The notes: generated by a model from the letters alone, not told the origin. 64,000 bases of DNA from Nitratireductor aquibiodomus NL21 = JCM 21793 (GCF_000615975.1 NZ_BAMP01000015.1:1-64000), one strand, 5' to 3'. Counted from the first letter of the stretch, positions 18,829 to 28,345 are shown. Numbers and translations: made by a program.

Positions 18829-19965
18829 CTACTCTGCCGCGATTTTCTGGGTGTCTTCCTGCATCGAAGCGGCGGCGAGACGGAAGTCGAGGTCGCGGCT
18901 GGCAAGCCGCTCGACACCGGCGGCCGCATCGCCGAGCAATTGGCGATACCCCGTTATGCTGCGCGCGAAGACGTTGTAGATGACCACGGCCGGAATGGCC
19001 GCGACAAGGCCGATGGCGGTGGCCAGAAGGGCTTCGGCGATGCCGGGCGCGACGATGGCCAGATTGGTGGTCTGCGCTTCCGAAATGCCGATAAAGGAAT
19101 TCATGATGCCCCAGACCGTGCCGAAAAGACCGACGAAGGGCGCCGTCGAACCGATCGTCGCCAGAACACCGGTTCCGCGCGTCAGGCGGCGTCCGGCCTG
19201 TGCCTCGATCCGGCCGAGCGACGAAGCGATGCGTTCCTTCACACCGTCATTGCCGGCATGGTCGAGCGCTGCGGCGGACTGCTGCATTTCCTCTTCGGCC
19301 AGCCGCACCATATAGGCGGCGGGTCCGCCGCGTCGGGCAAGGACGCTTCCCGCATCCTTCAGGCTGGAAGACCGTGTGATGATCCCCAGAACGCGCTTTG
19401 CGCGAGCCCGTGCGCAGGCAATTTCGATGCTTTTTGCGAGCCAGACGGTCCAGGTCAGGAGCGATGCAAGGGCGAGGCCGATCATCACCGCCTTCACCAC
19501 CCAGTCGGCGGCCATGAACATGCCCCAGGGGGAAAGGTCGTGCGGCAGGTCGGAACGCTTTTCTGGCTGGGAGAGCATTTGCGAGAGCGCCGCCGCCGGA
19601 TCGTCGAGAAGCGAGGGGGCCGGCTCGGCCTGTGTTGGTGCGGTCACTGGCTCTGCATCCACTGCTGGTGCGGCGCTGGCGGGGGTGCCTGCGGCAGGTG
19701 TGTCGGCTGGTTGTGGCTTCTGTTCGGTTGCCGGTGCCGCCCCGGATGCCGGAGCGTCCGCCTCCGCGCTGCCTGAACCGGTGCTTTCTGCCGGCGCTGG
19801 GGACTGTGGTTCGGCAGGCGCGCTGGTTTCCGTATCCGGCGCGGCCACGTCCTGTGCCATGGCCGGGTTTGCCGGCGCCAGGAGCAAAGCGGCCGAGAGC
19901 ACCAGGGCAAACCGGAGGCCAGTCCGGTGAAGCACGGTTTCGCGGGAATGATGAGAAGCGGTCAT
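18829..19965 (-). CDS. exbB: ExbB (TonB-system energizer) with long periplasmic N-terminal extension
   Basis: 378-aa MotA/TolQ/ExbB-family protein. A signal-like segment ([20 protein letters not shown], cleavage near AQD) is followed by about 90 residues rich in Ala, Pro, Glu and Thr. The conserved three-helix core comes next, with [13 protein letters not shown] and [19 protein letters not shown]. The long extension is a feature of alphaproteobacterial ExbB proteins. The start MTASHHSRE at 19965 is preferred over an ATG at 19992. About 120 bases separate it from the DUF454 gene upstream, so it may be co-transcribed with the haem oxygenase genes. Confidence 0.93.
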   Translation of the reverse strand: MTASHHSRETVLHRTGLRFALVLSAALLLAPANPAMAQDVAAPDTETSAPAEPQSPAPAESTGSGSAEADAPASGAAPATEQKPQPADTPAAGTPASAAPAVDAEPVTAPTQAEPAPSLLDDPAAALSQMLSQPEKRSDLPHDLSPWGMFMAADWVVKAVMIGLALASLLTWTVWLAKSIEIACARARAKRVLGIITRSSSLKDAGSVLARRGGPAAYMVRLAEEEMQQSAAALDHAGNDGVKERIASSLGRIEAQAGRRLTRGTGVLATIGSTAPFVGLFGTVWGIMNSFIGISEAQTTNLAIVAPGIAEALLATAIGLVAAIPAVVIYNVFARSITGYRQLLGDAAAGVERLASRDLDFRLAAASMQEDTQKIAAE

Positions 19966-20088
19966 GATCGGTCTTTTTTGCTGGCGCGGCACCGCATTGC
20001 TCCCACTTGCGGTGGGGCACGCATCGTCGCTTGATGAAAATTGCGTTCGGTAATTCGGTAAGATTGTCAGGCTGGCGCGCGTGCTTCT

Positions 20089-20577
20089 TCAGGCCTCGGG
20101 GCGCATCGCAATCCAGATCGCCACGCTGCCTGTCGCTGCCCCAACGACGAGCGCCAGCAGAAGGCCCGGTTCGTAAAGCAGGATGAAAACGCCATAACCA
20201 AAGGCAATACCGCCCGCCGCCAGAAGTTTGGCGCGGCGTGACATCACGCCATGGTCGCGCCAGTTGCGCAAAACGGGACCGAGTTTCGGATGTTCGAGCA
20301 GTTTGCGTTCAAGCGCGGGTGAGGAACGCGCAAAGAACCACCCGGCCAGAATCAGGAATATCGTGGTCGGCATGACTGGCAGGAATGCCCCGATCACGGC
20401 CAGAAGCAGCATGACGAGGCCCATAATGAGCAGCATCGTACGCTTTGCATGTTCGAATGCGGGCGCGATCTTCAAAGACCGACCTCCATCGACCGACCAG
20501 CTTGTGAGAGAGACCTGCTCCTGCCCCGATATCTGCGGGGCGGTGGCAGCCTTCATGGCTGCAGGGATCGTATTCAT
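20089..20577 (-). CDS. DUF454 (YbaN-like) inner-membrane protein
   Basis: 162-aa protein with the DUF454 core: MGLVMLLLAVIGAFLPVMPT, then IFLILAGWFFARSSPALERK, HPKLGPVLRNWRDHG and two further membrane segments. Family function is not established. Its start overlaps the haem oxygenase stop by 4 bases, and DUF454 genes are often found next to haem oxygenase genes, which suggests a helper role in haem use. Confidence 0.88.
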   Translation of the reverse strand: MNTIPAAMKAATAPQISGQEQVSLTSWSVDGGRSLKIAPAFEHAKRTMLLIMGLVMLLLAVIGAFLPVMPTTIFLILAGWFFARSSPALERKLLEHPKLGPVLRNWRDHGVMSRRAKLLAAGGIAFGYGVFILLYEPGLLLALVVGAATGSVAIWIAMRPEA

Positions 20578-21182
20578 TGAAACACCTCCTCGACAAGGGT
20601 GCGAACGCGATGAAATGCGTTCTCCGCACCTGTAACAACCGAATGTTCTTCCGTTTCCTGGAGTGAGAGCGCGTCGAGTGCACCGGTAAAGGTGCGCCAG
20701 TGCCGTCCGCGCCCTTCGGGAGCGGCGGCCAGATGCCGTGCGCCGAAATCCTCCGAAAGGTCGAGTGTCCGGGCTTCCTTGAGCAGGAAGGCGGCACCCA
20801 GGTTTGAGCCTTCCGCCACATAGAGCCAGCCAAGCGCGGCGGGCATGTCCGGTTGGGTTTCAGCGGTGAAAATGGGCGCCTCGTTCAGTGCCGGTGCCCC
20901 AATTTCGAGATCGGCGAGATCTTGCGCGATGAGCGAGAAGCGTCTGCGCACATCGAGATCCGGCAGAAGAGCGGAGAGAGCCGGGTTGCAATAAAGCGCG
21001 TCGATGTCGCGGTGAAACAGATACTGCATGCGCAGGAACTGCCCGAAGCGTTCGCGGCTGGCGAAAGGCTCGCGGTCCATGATCGCCTTGTCGAGGCGGT
21101 CGTGCGTTGTGGCTGTGCGCTCCTTCAGGAGTTTGGAGCGGGTTTTGCCATCAGGGTTGTCGAGAATGACGCGTTCATTCAT
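20574..21182 (-). CDS. Biliverdin-producing haem oxygenase
   Basis: 202-aa bacterial haem oxygenase (PigA/BphO-like) that opens haem to biliverdin, CO and iron in the cytoplasm. The candidate proximal haem ligand is H27 in TTHDRLDKAIM. The distal-helix motif is GWLYVAEGSNLGAAFLLKEA. It sits between the haem-type TonB receptor gene (62 bases upstream) and DUF454, as expected for an enzyme releasing iron from imported haem. A photoreceptor-chromophore role is less likely because no phytochrome gene is adjacent. Confidence 0.92.
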   Translation of the reverse strand: MNERVILDNPDGKTRSKLLKERTATTHDRLDKAIMDREPFASRERFGQFLRMQYLFHRDIDALYCNPALSALLPDLDVRRRFSLIAQDLADLEIGAPALNEAPIFTAETQPDMPAALGWLYVAEGSNLGAAFLLKEARTLDLSEDFGARHLAAAPEGRGRHWRTFTGALDALSLQETEEHSVVTGAENAFHRVRTLVEEVFQ

Positions 21183-21244
21183 GGATAATGCCTTTGGATC
21201 GTGAGATGCGCGGAGCGGCTGTGCCGCCCCGCGTGGGAGCGGTT

Positions 21245-23917
21245 TCAGAACTTCGCCGTCATGGACGCATAGAAGGTGCGTCCCGGTCCGGGCCGCTGCA
21301 TGAGGCTGATCGGGTCCACGTAGAACTCGTCTGTGAGGTTCTCGACCCGGAAAGTGGCGGTCAGATTGTCAGTGAACTTGTACTCCGCGAACACATCGAC
21401 AAGTGTGTATGGATCCCATTTGATGAGCGAGATGAACTGCCCCGCGCCCTGACCGTCGATGTTTGTGTGTCCGGCCGCGCGCGGGCCCACATGGGTCACG
21501 CGTCCGCCGAGCGTCAGCCGGTCTTCAAGCAGTTTCTGCGAAAGCGAAAGCCCGATCATGTATTCCGGCGGCACCTGATTGGTCGCGAAGTCCGAATAGA
21601 TGGTCTCGTTCGCGCAGCCGGTGTCCTTGGGGCAAAACTCCACATTCGTGTAGTAATTCGCGGAGAGTTCGGCCGTGAACCCGGAATTCTCGTAGCGACC
21701 GGACAATTCGACGCCGGAGAACTTGGCCTTGTCCATATTGTACATGAAGCCGCCGAAGTAGCCGTTCGGCATGTAGCCGACGTGGCGTGCAACATAATTG
21801 TCGATGGTCCAGTCGAAATAGCCCAGCTTCACCATGGCGCGATCGTCGGCGCTGAAGAGGCCCTGTCGGGTGTGATTGACCCCAAGCTCCCAGTTGCTCG
21901 CGCGCTCCGGTTCGATATCGGTTATCGTGCTGACAGCAATGCCCCCCGACACGGTTTCCAGCAGGCTGGGCGTGCGAAGCGCATAGGAATAGCCGCCGTA
22001 GATCTGCGTATCTTCAAACGGCTCGAACGTAAGGCCCAGCGACGGGCTCAGACCGCCTGCCGAGCGCTTACCCGAATTCTCGATGTAATGAGACGGACCG
22101 ACCGGTCGCTTGTCCTGCGTCCAGTAGTGATCGTAGCGCAGACCACCGTCGACGGTCAGCCAGTCGATCGGCTTCCAGTTCGCCTTGACGAAGGCACCCA
22201 GTTCTTTCTTGTTTCCGTAGGCGGAATAGGGGCCGGAAAGCTCATCGGTATAGGCGCTGGGTTCCGTGGTCATGTAGTTGTAGGAAAGGCCGTAATCCAG
22301 ATTCACATCGCCGAACTGCGTGTCGAGCTTGGATTTGTTGCCGATGTCGAGACCCCACATGAGCACGTCCGAACCGGTCCGGAAGTCCATTGGAAGGCCG
22401 AACTGGTCCGGCGTCGGCCAAGTGCGCGTACCACGGTTCCAGGGTTTGCGCAGTTCCATGTCCGTCAGCCAGGCATTGGCCGTCAGGTCGATGAGGTCGT
22501 TTTCCTCAGGCTGCCATTTGTAGCGTGCGGTATAGGTGTCGACGGAGGTGCCGCTCGTCTGATCCCGCTGAACGGGGCGGTCGCGATTCGTCTGCATGCG
22601 CCAGGAAATCTGATCGCCCGCTTCGCTCCTGAAGCCTGTGTAGCCGAGCTTGAGGCTCTGTCCGTCACCGAACCGAAGCGTTCCCTTTGCAATTGTGGAT
22701 TTCGTTTCGAGCTCGGTGTTCAGAACTTCCTCGCCGGGGCGGTAGTTGGCGATGCCGCCGACTTCGACATATTCCGGCCAGTTGGTACACCAGCCCCAAG
22801 AGTTGCAAAGCTCCCTTGGGCCACTTTTGTAGGGCCTGGCCACGGGACCATTCTTGCCCGCATGGTAGTTTCCACGCTTGCGGTACGCATAGCCGACGAG
22901 AAAATCGTACTTCTCATCGTAGAATGCCGCGACGGCGCTTCCGTGGCCATTTGTCGGCTTCAGGAACGAGGGACGGTCCATGCCATCGGGCGAGGGGGTC
23001 GCCACCGGAGGTGACCAGGCATTTCCGGGGAATTGATAGCCGCCAAACGCGCCGGGAGTGGGATTGGACGAATTGGTTCCAAAGCCGCCTTTGACGCGGA
23101 AACCGAAGCGCTTGCCCTCTTCAACGATATCCTTCGCATCGATTGTGCGCATCGAGACCGTGCCTGCAATGCCGTTGGAGGCTGCGTCCGATCCCTTCGT
23201 GATGTCGATGCCGCCGATGAAGTCGGGATCGACGAAAGTGCGGTTGGAGTAACCCTGATAACCCTGCGGCACCGTCACGGAATTGGAACTGCCATCGATT
23301 TTGGTTGCGACGCGTCCGAGACCCTGCATGCCGCGAACGTTCATGTCGATGCCGCCAGAGCCGTTACGTGCGTTGGCGGAGGCGACGCCCGGCATCCCGC
23401 GAAACATGTCTGTAGGATCGGAGCCACGGTAGCGCTCGATTGTCGCCTCATCGATATGAGCGGTCGCTGCCGCCGTTGCATAGGGGGCGTAGACGGCGCT
23501 GTTTGCATTGCCGCCCAGTACCTCGATCACACCGAGCATCAGCGACCCGTCGGCCGCAACGGGAGCATGTGCGGACGAAACCCGGTCGGCAATGGTGACG
23601 GTTCCCGAAGCGTTGATCTGATGCGAGAGGCCCGTTCCCGAAAGCAGACGCCGAAGCGCTTCATTGCTGGAATAGGAGCCCTGCACTGCCGGGGCGGTGC
23701 GCCCTGATGCGAGGGACGCCGGATAGGCGAGCTTCAGTCCCGCCTGATTTGCAAAGGCGCTGAGCGCGGCCGCGAGCGGCTGCGCCGGAATATTGAACGC
23801 CGTCACCTGCGCGGTCGTCTGCGCTCTGGCGGAAACCACACCGCAAACCGGCACGATTGCCGTAGAGGCGACCAACAGCGCCCTTAGAAACTTACTCTGC
23901 CCCGTTCCAGACAACAT
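21245..23917 (-). CDS. TonB-dependent haem/iron receptor with N-terminal signalling (STN) domain
   Basis: Outer-membrane receptor of about 890 aa. The start at 23917 has GGAG 9 bases upstream; in-frame ATGs at 23932 and 23977 are alternatives. A signal peptide ends near ARAQ. The STN domain follows (FNIPAQPLAAALSAFANQAG, LSGTGLSHQINASGTVTI), then a plug (IERYRGSDPTDMFRGMPGV, GSGGIDMNVRGMQGLGRVAT) and a beta-barrel ending in the C-terminal Phe of FYASMTAKF. Plug and barrel resemble the haemoglobin/transferrin/lactoferrin receptor group. The STN domain, upstream FecI-FecR genes and downstream haem oxygenase indicate self-induced haem or iron uptake. Actual ligand not provable here. Confidence 0.92.
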   Translation of the reverse strand: MLSGTGQSKFLRALLVASTAIVPVCGVVSARAQTTAQVTAFNIPAQPLAAALSAFANQAGLKLAYPASLASGRTAPAVQGSYSSNEALRRLLSGTGLSHQINASGTVTIADRVSSAHAPVAADGSLMLGVIEVLGGNANSAVYAPYATAAATAHIDEATIERYRGSDPTDMFRGMPGVASANARNGSGGIDMNVRGMQGLGRVATKIDGSSNSVTVPQGYQGYSNRTFVDPDFIGGIDITKGSDAASNGIAGTVSMRTIDAKDIVEEGKRFGFRVKGGFGTNSSNPTPGAFGGYQFPGNAWSPPVATPSPDGMDRPSFLKPTNGHGSAVAAFYDEKYDFLVGYAYRKRGNYHAGKNGPVARPYKSGPRELCNSWGWCTNWPEYVEVGGIANYRPGEEVLNTELETKSTIAKGTLRFGDGQSLKLGYTGFRSEAGDQISWRMQTNRDRPVQRDQTSGTSVDTYTARYKWQPEENDLIDLTANAWLTDMELRKPWNRGTRTWPTPDQFGLPMDFRTGSDVLMWGLDIGNKSKLDTQFGDVNLDYGLSYNYMTTEPSAYTDELSGPYSAYGNKKELGAFVKANWKPIDWLTVDGGLRYDHYWTQDKRPVGPSHYIENSGKRSAGGLSPSLGLTFEPFEDTQIYGGYSYALRTPSLLETVSGGIAVSTITDIEPERASNWELGVNHTRQGLFSADDRAMVKLGYFDWTIDNYVARHVGYMPNGYFGGFMYNMDKAKFSGVELSGRYENSGFTAELSANYYTNVEFCPKDTGCANETIYSDFATNQVPPEYMIGLSLSQKLLEDRLTLGGRVTHVGPRAAGHTNIDGQGAGQFISLIKWDPYTLVDVFAEYKFTDNLTATFRVENLTDEFYVDPISLMQRPGPGRTFYASMTAKF

Positions 23918-24039
23918 ACACCCTGTCTCCATTATCTTCAGCGGGGCTTGGCATGCACAGTGCACAACACCCCTCACTGGCTAAGACAGGTTTCCTGACT
24001 AAAATCCTCAACAAAAATCGGAAATAATCTAAGAAAAAT

Positions 24040-25026
24040 CTAACTATTTGAAATTATTGTAAGATATCTGGATGCGTGCAGCACCCGTATGGGCAGACCA
24101 TCTGCCAGGGCATCAAGCGAAGCGGATGGTGAGCGCAAATCAAGAACGGCATTGACCCGCAGCGCCTTCAGGGCGTCGTCCCGCGCGATGATCCAGCCGG
24201 GATGATAGGCGCTGAGCGCCGAAAGGACTTCGTCCAGCCGCCGCCCTTCGGCTATATAAAGTCCTGAACGCCATGCCTGTGTGATGTCGGCGGACTGGCT
24301 TTCCCGTGTCTTCAGCGTTCCGTCACGCGCCATGACCGCACGCTCCCCCTCCGAGATCACGAGTGGGGGCCTGTGCGCTGCATCTGTTCGGAATGCGCCG
24401 ACCTGAACGGCATGCTCCGTCACTGCAACGGCAATGTTTTGACCGGGCAGAGAAGCATTCACGTCGAATGCGGTGCCGAGCGCCCGCACGTCGAGATTTC
24501 CGGCTTGCACGATGAATGGGCGCGCGGCATCCGAACGAACCTCGAAATAGGCCTGTCCCTTGATCAGCGTGATCTGTCGACGGTCCGCCGTGAAAGCGAC
24601 ATCCAGCGCCGTCATGGCATTCAGTGTCGCTCTGGAGCCGTCAATAAACTCAATCGTACGGGTCTCGGCGATACCGGTTGCATGCTCGCCCGCCGGAGAC
24701 ATCTGTCGGCTGACTGCCCAGGCGCCCATCCCGGCGCAGGCGAGGCCGCCAAGCCCGCCAAGAACCGCTCTGCGCGATGGACCCGACGGCCGCCGGCCCG
24801 GATGAATGAAGCCGTTGCGCGGATCGCGATGCAGTTGCGACGCGTCGTCCCACAGGGCTTCGGCCTCCCGGGCTGCCTGTTCGTGGGCATCGCTCTGTTG
24901 TCGCCATTCGGCGAAAGCGCTGCGCTCCGCGTTTCCCACTTCACCCGAATGCAATCTGACAATCCAGGCAATGGCCTCGTCCGACAGTTCTCTGGGCGCG
25001 TAGCGCGATTGTCGGATTTCTGGCAT
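24040..25026 (-). CDS. FecR-family transmembrane anti-sigma regulator
   Basis: 328-aa relay between the TonB receptor and the ECF sigma factor. The cytoplasmic N-terminus has the DUF4880 motif ELSDEAIAWIVRLHSGEVGN and AFAEWRQQSDAHEQA. A membrane helix at about 87-105 is preceded by R85-R86 (PSRRAVLGGLGG), which resembles a Tat-type insertion signal seen in some FecR proteins. The periplasmic FecR domain follows (EFIDGSRATLNAMTALDVAF, GQAYFEV, LGTAFDVN), with a C-terminal STN-like part. It lies between the sigma gene (89 bases) and the receptor. Confidence 0.93.
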   Translation of the reverse strand: MPEIRQSRYAPRELSDEAIAWIVRLHSGEVGNAERSAFAEWRQQSDAHEQAAREAEALWDDASQLHRDPRNGFIHPGRRPSGPSRRAVLGGLGGLACAGMGAWAVSRQMSPAGEHATGIAETRTIEFIDGSRATLNAMTALDVAFTADRRQITLIKGQAYFEVRSDAARPFIVQAGNLDVRALGTAFDVNASLPGQNIAVAVTEHAVQVGAFRTDAAHRPPLVISEGERAVMARDGTLKTRESQSADITQAWRSGLYIAEGRRLDEVLSALSAYHPGWIIARDDALKALRVNAVLDLRSPSASLDALADGLPIRVLHASRYLTIISNS

Positions 25027-25115
25027 GGGCGGGGTTCTCCTCAGATCTTGCGTTCCTATGGCTTTAGACCGGTTTCGCCGGGAAAATCCTCAACGATCCA
25101 TCAGATTAACGGAGC

Positions 25116-25634
25116 CTAAAGCGCTTCATCGTCCCTCAGCGTATCGCGGCAGTGTATCATCGCGCGAATGATGTGCTTCTCGACCATGCTTATCGAGATG
25201 CCAAGACGGCTGGCGATTTCGCGATGCGTATGCCCTTCGATCTTGTTGAGAATGAAGGCTCTCTGACAGGCTTCCGGGAGCTCGTTGAGAACCACGGAAA
25301 GCTTCAGAACCCTCTGGCGACGGTCGAGAAGCGGGGTCGGATCCGTGCTTGCTCCGTCCACAGCCGTATCCTCGAAATCGACCCGCTGGAGCCATTCCCT
25401 GTTTCGCTCTGCCGTGAAATCGAAAGCCGCCCTGCGCGCCACGGAGTATGCATACGCTCTGGGATAGTCGATGACGTCACCCTGTTTCGAGCGACGCACA
25501 AGCCGCAGATAGGTGTTCTGGATGACTTCTTCTCCACCGTCGCGTCCGCCCACCAGGCGTGCGGCGAAACGCACCAGTTCCTGGTGTTGCGATTTGAACA
25601 GATCGGCGAGCCAATTGTGGAAATTACCCGACAT
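25116..25634 (-). CDS. FecI-like ECF sigma factor
   Basis: 172-aa extracytoplasmic-function sigma factor. Region 2 is LVRFAARLVGGRDGGEEVIQ plus NTYLRLVRR, region 4 is LNELPEACQRAFILNKIEGH and THREIASRLGISISMVEKHI, characteristic of iron-uptake FecI-type factors. Paired with fecR immediately downstream, it should direct transcription of the TonB receptor operon when the receptor is occupied. An iron-responsive TGA-N9-TCA motif with an overlapping TTGACA lies about 190 bases upstream. Confidence 0.93.
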   Translation of the reverse strand: MSGNFHNWLADLFKSQHQELVRFAARLVGGRDGGEEVIQNTYLRLVRRSKQGDVIDYPRAYAYSVARRAAFDFTAERNREWLQRVDFEDTAVDGASTDPTPLLDRRQRVLKLSVVLNELPEACQRAFILNKIEGHTHREIASRLGISISMVEKHIIRAMIHCRDTLRDDEAL

Positions 25635-26267
25635 GGGATCTCTCGTTAGACTTGTCTCAATGTCAGGTCTGACGCGCTAAGCGGCGGATTGATGAGTGAG
25701 GGGGGCAGTGCGAAAATGGAATTCCATAGTGCGGCGAGAAGTTTCTCCAAAGCCACTCCCATCAGAAGAGCAGACACAAAACAGATTTGACGGTACCAGT
25801 GAAGGTTCACGAGAATATAAATATGAATTAAAATGTCAACTTTAAGATCGCCTTCGGAAGGGGCAGGTCAAGCCATATCTCGGTGTCCACGAAGCCCTCA
25901 GCAGGTCAGCAGTCCTGTTCCGACTTCCAGACTAAATCGACATTCACCGCATCCACCGCAATGCGCCTGAAACGCTTTCGCCTGTTGAAGCACCGCTCGA
26001 TTGCGTCGGAGAGTGCCGGCGTTTGGTTGCGGCTCGACGTGGATTTGAGCGCCGCCTTGAGCGCACCGGGTTGTCCAGGCCGATCCTCCCGTTAGCTAAG
26101 CCATGCGTTGGCTGTCGATCGAAATTCGAAGGGCTTGTTCTCGTGCAGCACGATCTCGCCGCCGGCCTTATGACAAGCTGCGCGAGCCATGCTACAGACC
26201 TGTCCTTGCGTGAACGCTTTGCGGTCGTGCCCAGATCGGTACAACATTGGTTGTGCTTTCCGGGTAA
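25635..26267. other. Intergenic region of 633 bases between fecI-like and dusA
   Basis: Contains the AT-rich control region of the divergent sigma gene (about 25800-25850). The part from 25880 to 26260 has short open frames on the plus strand but no protein family I recognise. It may be degraded coding sequence. Confidence 0.4.
25824..25838. promoter_or_regulatory. Candidate iron-responsive operator (TGA-N9-TCA) overlapping a -35-like TTGACA
   Basis: TGAATTAAAATGTCA fits TGA-N9-TCA, the iron-responsive (IRO) box bound by RirA in rhizobia. On the minus strand it overlaps TTGACA (25839-25834), which would be the -35 of a promoter reading into the FecI-like gene. The motif is short and could arise by chance; location is the main support. 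Confidence 0.45.
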
Positions 26268-27338
26268 ATGGGTGCGAAGTCAGCCGAAATGAGGCGGGCT
26301 GAAGATTTAAAACATAGGCTAAGTGTTGGAAAAAACAGGAAAATCACATATCTGCGCATCTCGCTTTTTGCTGTCGCCCCAATGATCGACTGGACGGATC
26401 GGCACTGCCGGTTCTTTCACCGACAATTGACGGGCGGGGCGTTGCTTTACACCGAGATGATCGTCGCCGATGCCGTTATTCATGGCGATCGCGAACGCCT
26501 GCTCGGTTTTGACCGGAGCGAACACCCCGTCGCGCTTCAGCTTGGCGGTTCCGATCCCGAAAAACTCGCAGAAGCTGCGGAGATCGGTGCCGGGTTCGGA
26601 TACGACGAGATCAACCTTAATGTTGGCTGCCCGTCAGACCGGGTCCAGTCGGGAACATTCGGTGCCTGCCTCATGAAGACGCCGGGGGTCGTGGCGGCCG
26701 GTGTTGCGGCAATGAAGGCGCGTGTATCTCTGCCTGTAACGGTGAAATGCCGGATCGGGGTGGACGATCAGGATACCGAAATCGCGCTCGATGCGCTTGC
26801 CGATGCGGCCTGGTCGGCTGGGGTGGATGCGCTTTGGGTGCATGCGCGCAAGGCGTGGCTGCAGGGGCTGAGCCCCAGGGAAAACCGGGAAATCCCGCCG
26901 CTCGACTATGATCGCGTCTATCGTCTGAAACAGGCCAATTCCGACCGGTTCATCGGCATCAATGGCGGCATTGTCAGCCTTGACGAGGCGGCAGCGCATC
27001 TTGCGCACGTGGACGGCGTGATGCTGGGGCGCGCGGCCTATCAAAACCCGGCCATTCTGGCGGGCGTTGATGCTCTGCTTGAGGGGGGCGAACGGGCGCC
27101 GGTCGATTACGCCCTGCTGATCGAGACAATGGCGGCCTATGCCGAGCGGCACATCGCCAGTGGCGGACGGCTGTCGCATGTGACACGGCACATGATTGGT
27201 CTTTTTCATGGTTTCGACGGCGCACGCCGCTATCGGCAGATACTCTCCAGCAAGGCGACGAAGCCGGGTGCCGGCGCAGAAGTTCTGCGCGAGGCTTTTT
27301 CAGCTGTCGATCTTGGCACCCGACGCGACGCGGCCTGA
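26268..27338 (+). CDS. dusA: tRNA-dihydrouridine synthase DusA
   Basis: FMN enzyme reducing uridines in the tRNA D-loop. DusA signatures are clear: FAVAPMIDWTDRHCRFFHR, LNVGCPSDRVQSGTFGACLM (catalytic Cys in NVGCPSDR), VKCRIGVDD, WVHARKAWLQGLSPRENR and GINGG. Family homology begins at about residue 31 (RISLFAVAP) and no ATG or GTG with a good ribosome site lies right before it. The start is therefore uncertain between ATG 26268, ATG 26289 or a non-standard codon nearer 26350. From 26268 the length is 356 aa, slightly long for the family. Confidence 0.92.
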   Translation: MGAKSAEMRRAEDLKHRLSVGKNRKITYLRISLFAVAPMIDWTDRHCRFFHRQLTGGALLYTEMIVADAVIHGDRERLLGFDRSEHPVALQLGGSDPEKLAEAAEIGAGFGYDEINLNVGCPSDRVQSGTFGACLMKTPGVVAAGVAAMKARVSLPVTVKCRIGVDDQDTEIALDALADAAWSAGVDALWVHARKAWLQGLSPRENREIPPLDYDRVYRLKQANSDRFIGINGGIVSLDEAAAHLAHVDGVMLGRAAYQNPAILAGVDALLEGGERAPVDYALLIETMAAYAERHIASGGRLSHVTRHMIGLFHGFDGARRYRQILSSKATKPGAGAEVLREAFSAVDLGTRRDAA

Positions 27339-27392
27339 TCTCGATCCCCCCACGTGGAAATTGCATTTGTGCGGCATCGGCGTTAGCTAGGT

Positions 27393-27480
27393 CATCGGAC
27401 CGAGAAGTGGAATCCGGTTGTCGGGCTATTCCGACGCTCTATCAACAGCTTAGATCACCCTTTGCGTCCGGCTGGACGCA
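27393..27480 (+). repeat. Intergenic repeat, copy A (CATCGGACCGA family)
   Basis: An 88-base element matching the reverse complement of 35047-35138 at most positions. It starts CATCGGACCGAGAAGTGG and ends with a hairpin TGCGTCC-GGCT-GGACGCA. The related copy keeps the stem and changes the loop. It lies between dusA and the TauE/SafE gene. Confidence 0.75.
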
Positions 27481-27523
27481 CGGTGATCCAGCCTCGCTGG
27501 ACCGGATTTGAGAGGGGGACATC

Positions 27524-28345
27524 ATGAATCTGCCGATGGGCGAAATCGCCATGTTTGCTGCTGCGCTGGCGGCAGCGGGCGTCGTGGCCGGCATCCTTGC
27601 CGGCCTGTTCGGCATCGGTGGCGGCGCGATCCTTGTCCCGGTCTTCTATCAGGTGTTCGGGCTCGTCGGCGTGGACGAGGCGGTGCGCATGCACCTGTCC
27701 GTCGGTACGTCGCTTGCCATCATCGTTCCGACCTCGCTGCGCTCCTTCCGGTCGCATTATCTGCGTGGCGCTGTGGATATGGATCTGTTGCGGAGTTTCG
27801 TTATCGCCGTGCCGGTCGGTGTGGTGCTGGCAACGCTTGTGGCTGCCCATGTGTCCAGCGGCGGCCTGCGGGCGATTTTTGCGGTGATTGCTCTTCTGGT
27901 CGGTGTCCGACTTCTCTTGAACCGTGAAACCTGGCGGCTGGGAGCCGACATTCCAGGAAACCCGGCGCGCTCGCTTGTCGGCACATTGATCGGATTTCTG
28001 TCGACCCTGATGGGCATTGGCGGCGGTGTTATGAACAACACCTTCATGACGCTCTTCAACCGGCCCATGCACCAGGCAGTGGCGACCTCGTCAGGCGTCG
28101 GCGTTCTGATTTCGATACCGGGCCTGTTCGGTTATGTGTGGGCAGGATGGGGCGAAGCGCTTCTGCCGATTGCCTCCACCGGCTATGTGAACTGGATTGC
28201 CGTCCTGCTCATCATCCCGATCACGCTGATCGTCGCTCCGCTTGGCGTGCGGATCGCCCATGCGCTCGACAAGAGAAAGCTCGAAACGGCGTTCGGCCTC
28301 TTCATGATCATTGTCGCCGCCCGCTTTGGCTGGAGCCTGCTTTAG
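27524..28345 (+). CDS. TauE/SafE family sulfite/organo-anion exporter
   Basis: 273-aa inner-membrane protein with two homologous halves, each carrying the family motif: GLFGIGGGAILVPVF near the N-terminus and STLMGIGGGVMNNTFMTLFN in the middle. Eight or so membrane segments are visible. Proteins of this family export sulfite, sulfoacetate or similar anions. The start ATG 27524 has GAGAGGGGG upstream; a second ATG follows at codon 5. No sulfur gene is adjacent, so the substrate is not inferred. Confidence 0.88.
   Translation: MNLPMGEIAMFAAALAAAGVVAGILAGLFGIGGGAILVPVFYQVFGLVGVDEAVRMHLSVGTSLAIIVPTSLRSFRSHYLRGAVDMDLLRSFVIAVPVGVVLATLVAAHVSSGGLRAIFAVIALLVGVRLLLNRETWRLGADIPGNPARSLVGTLIGFLSTLMGIGGGVMNNTFMTLFNRPMHQAVATSSGVGVLISIPGLFGYVWAGWGEALLPIASTGYVNWIAVLLIIPITLIVAPLGVRIAHALDKRKLETAFGLFMIIVAARFGWSLL

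Noticed and set aside
21188-23014. 608-codon open frame on the plus strand
   Set aside because: Exactly opposite the TonB receptor; composition is that of a high-GC antisense shadow and no family is recognisable.
26023-26292. 89-codon open frame before dusA
   Set aside because: No ribosome site, no family resemblance, and it runs into the dusA start region.
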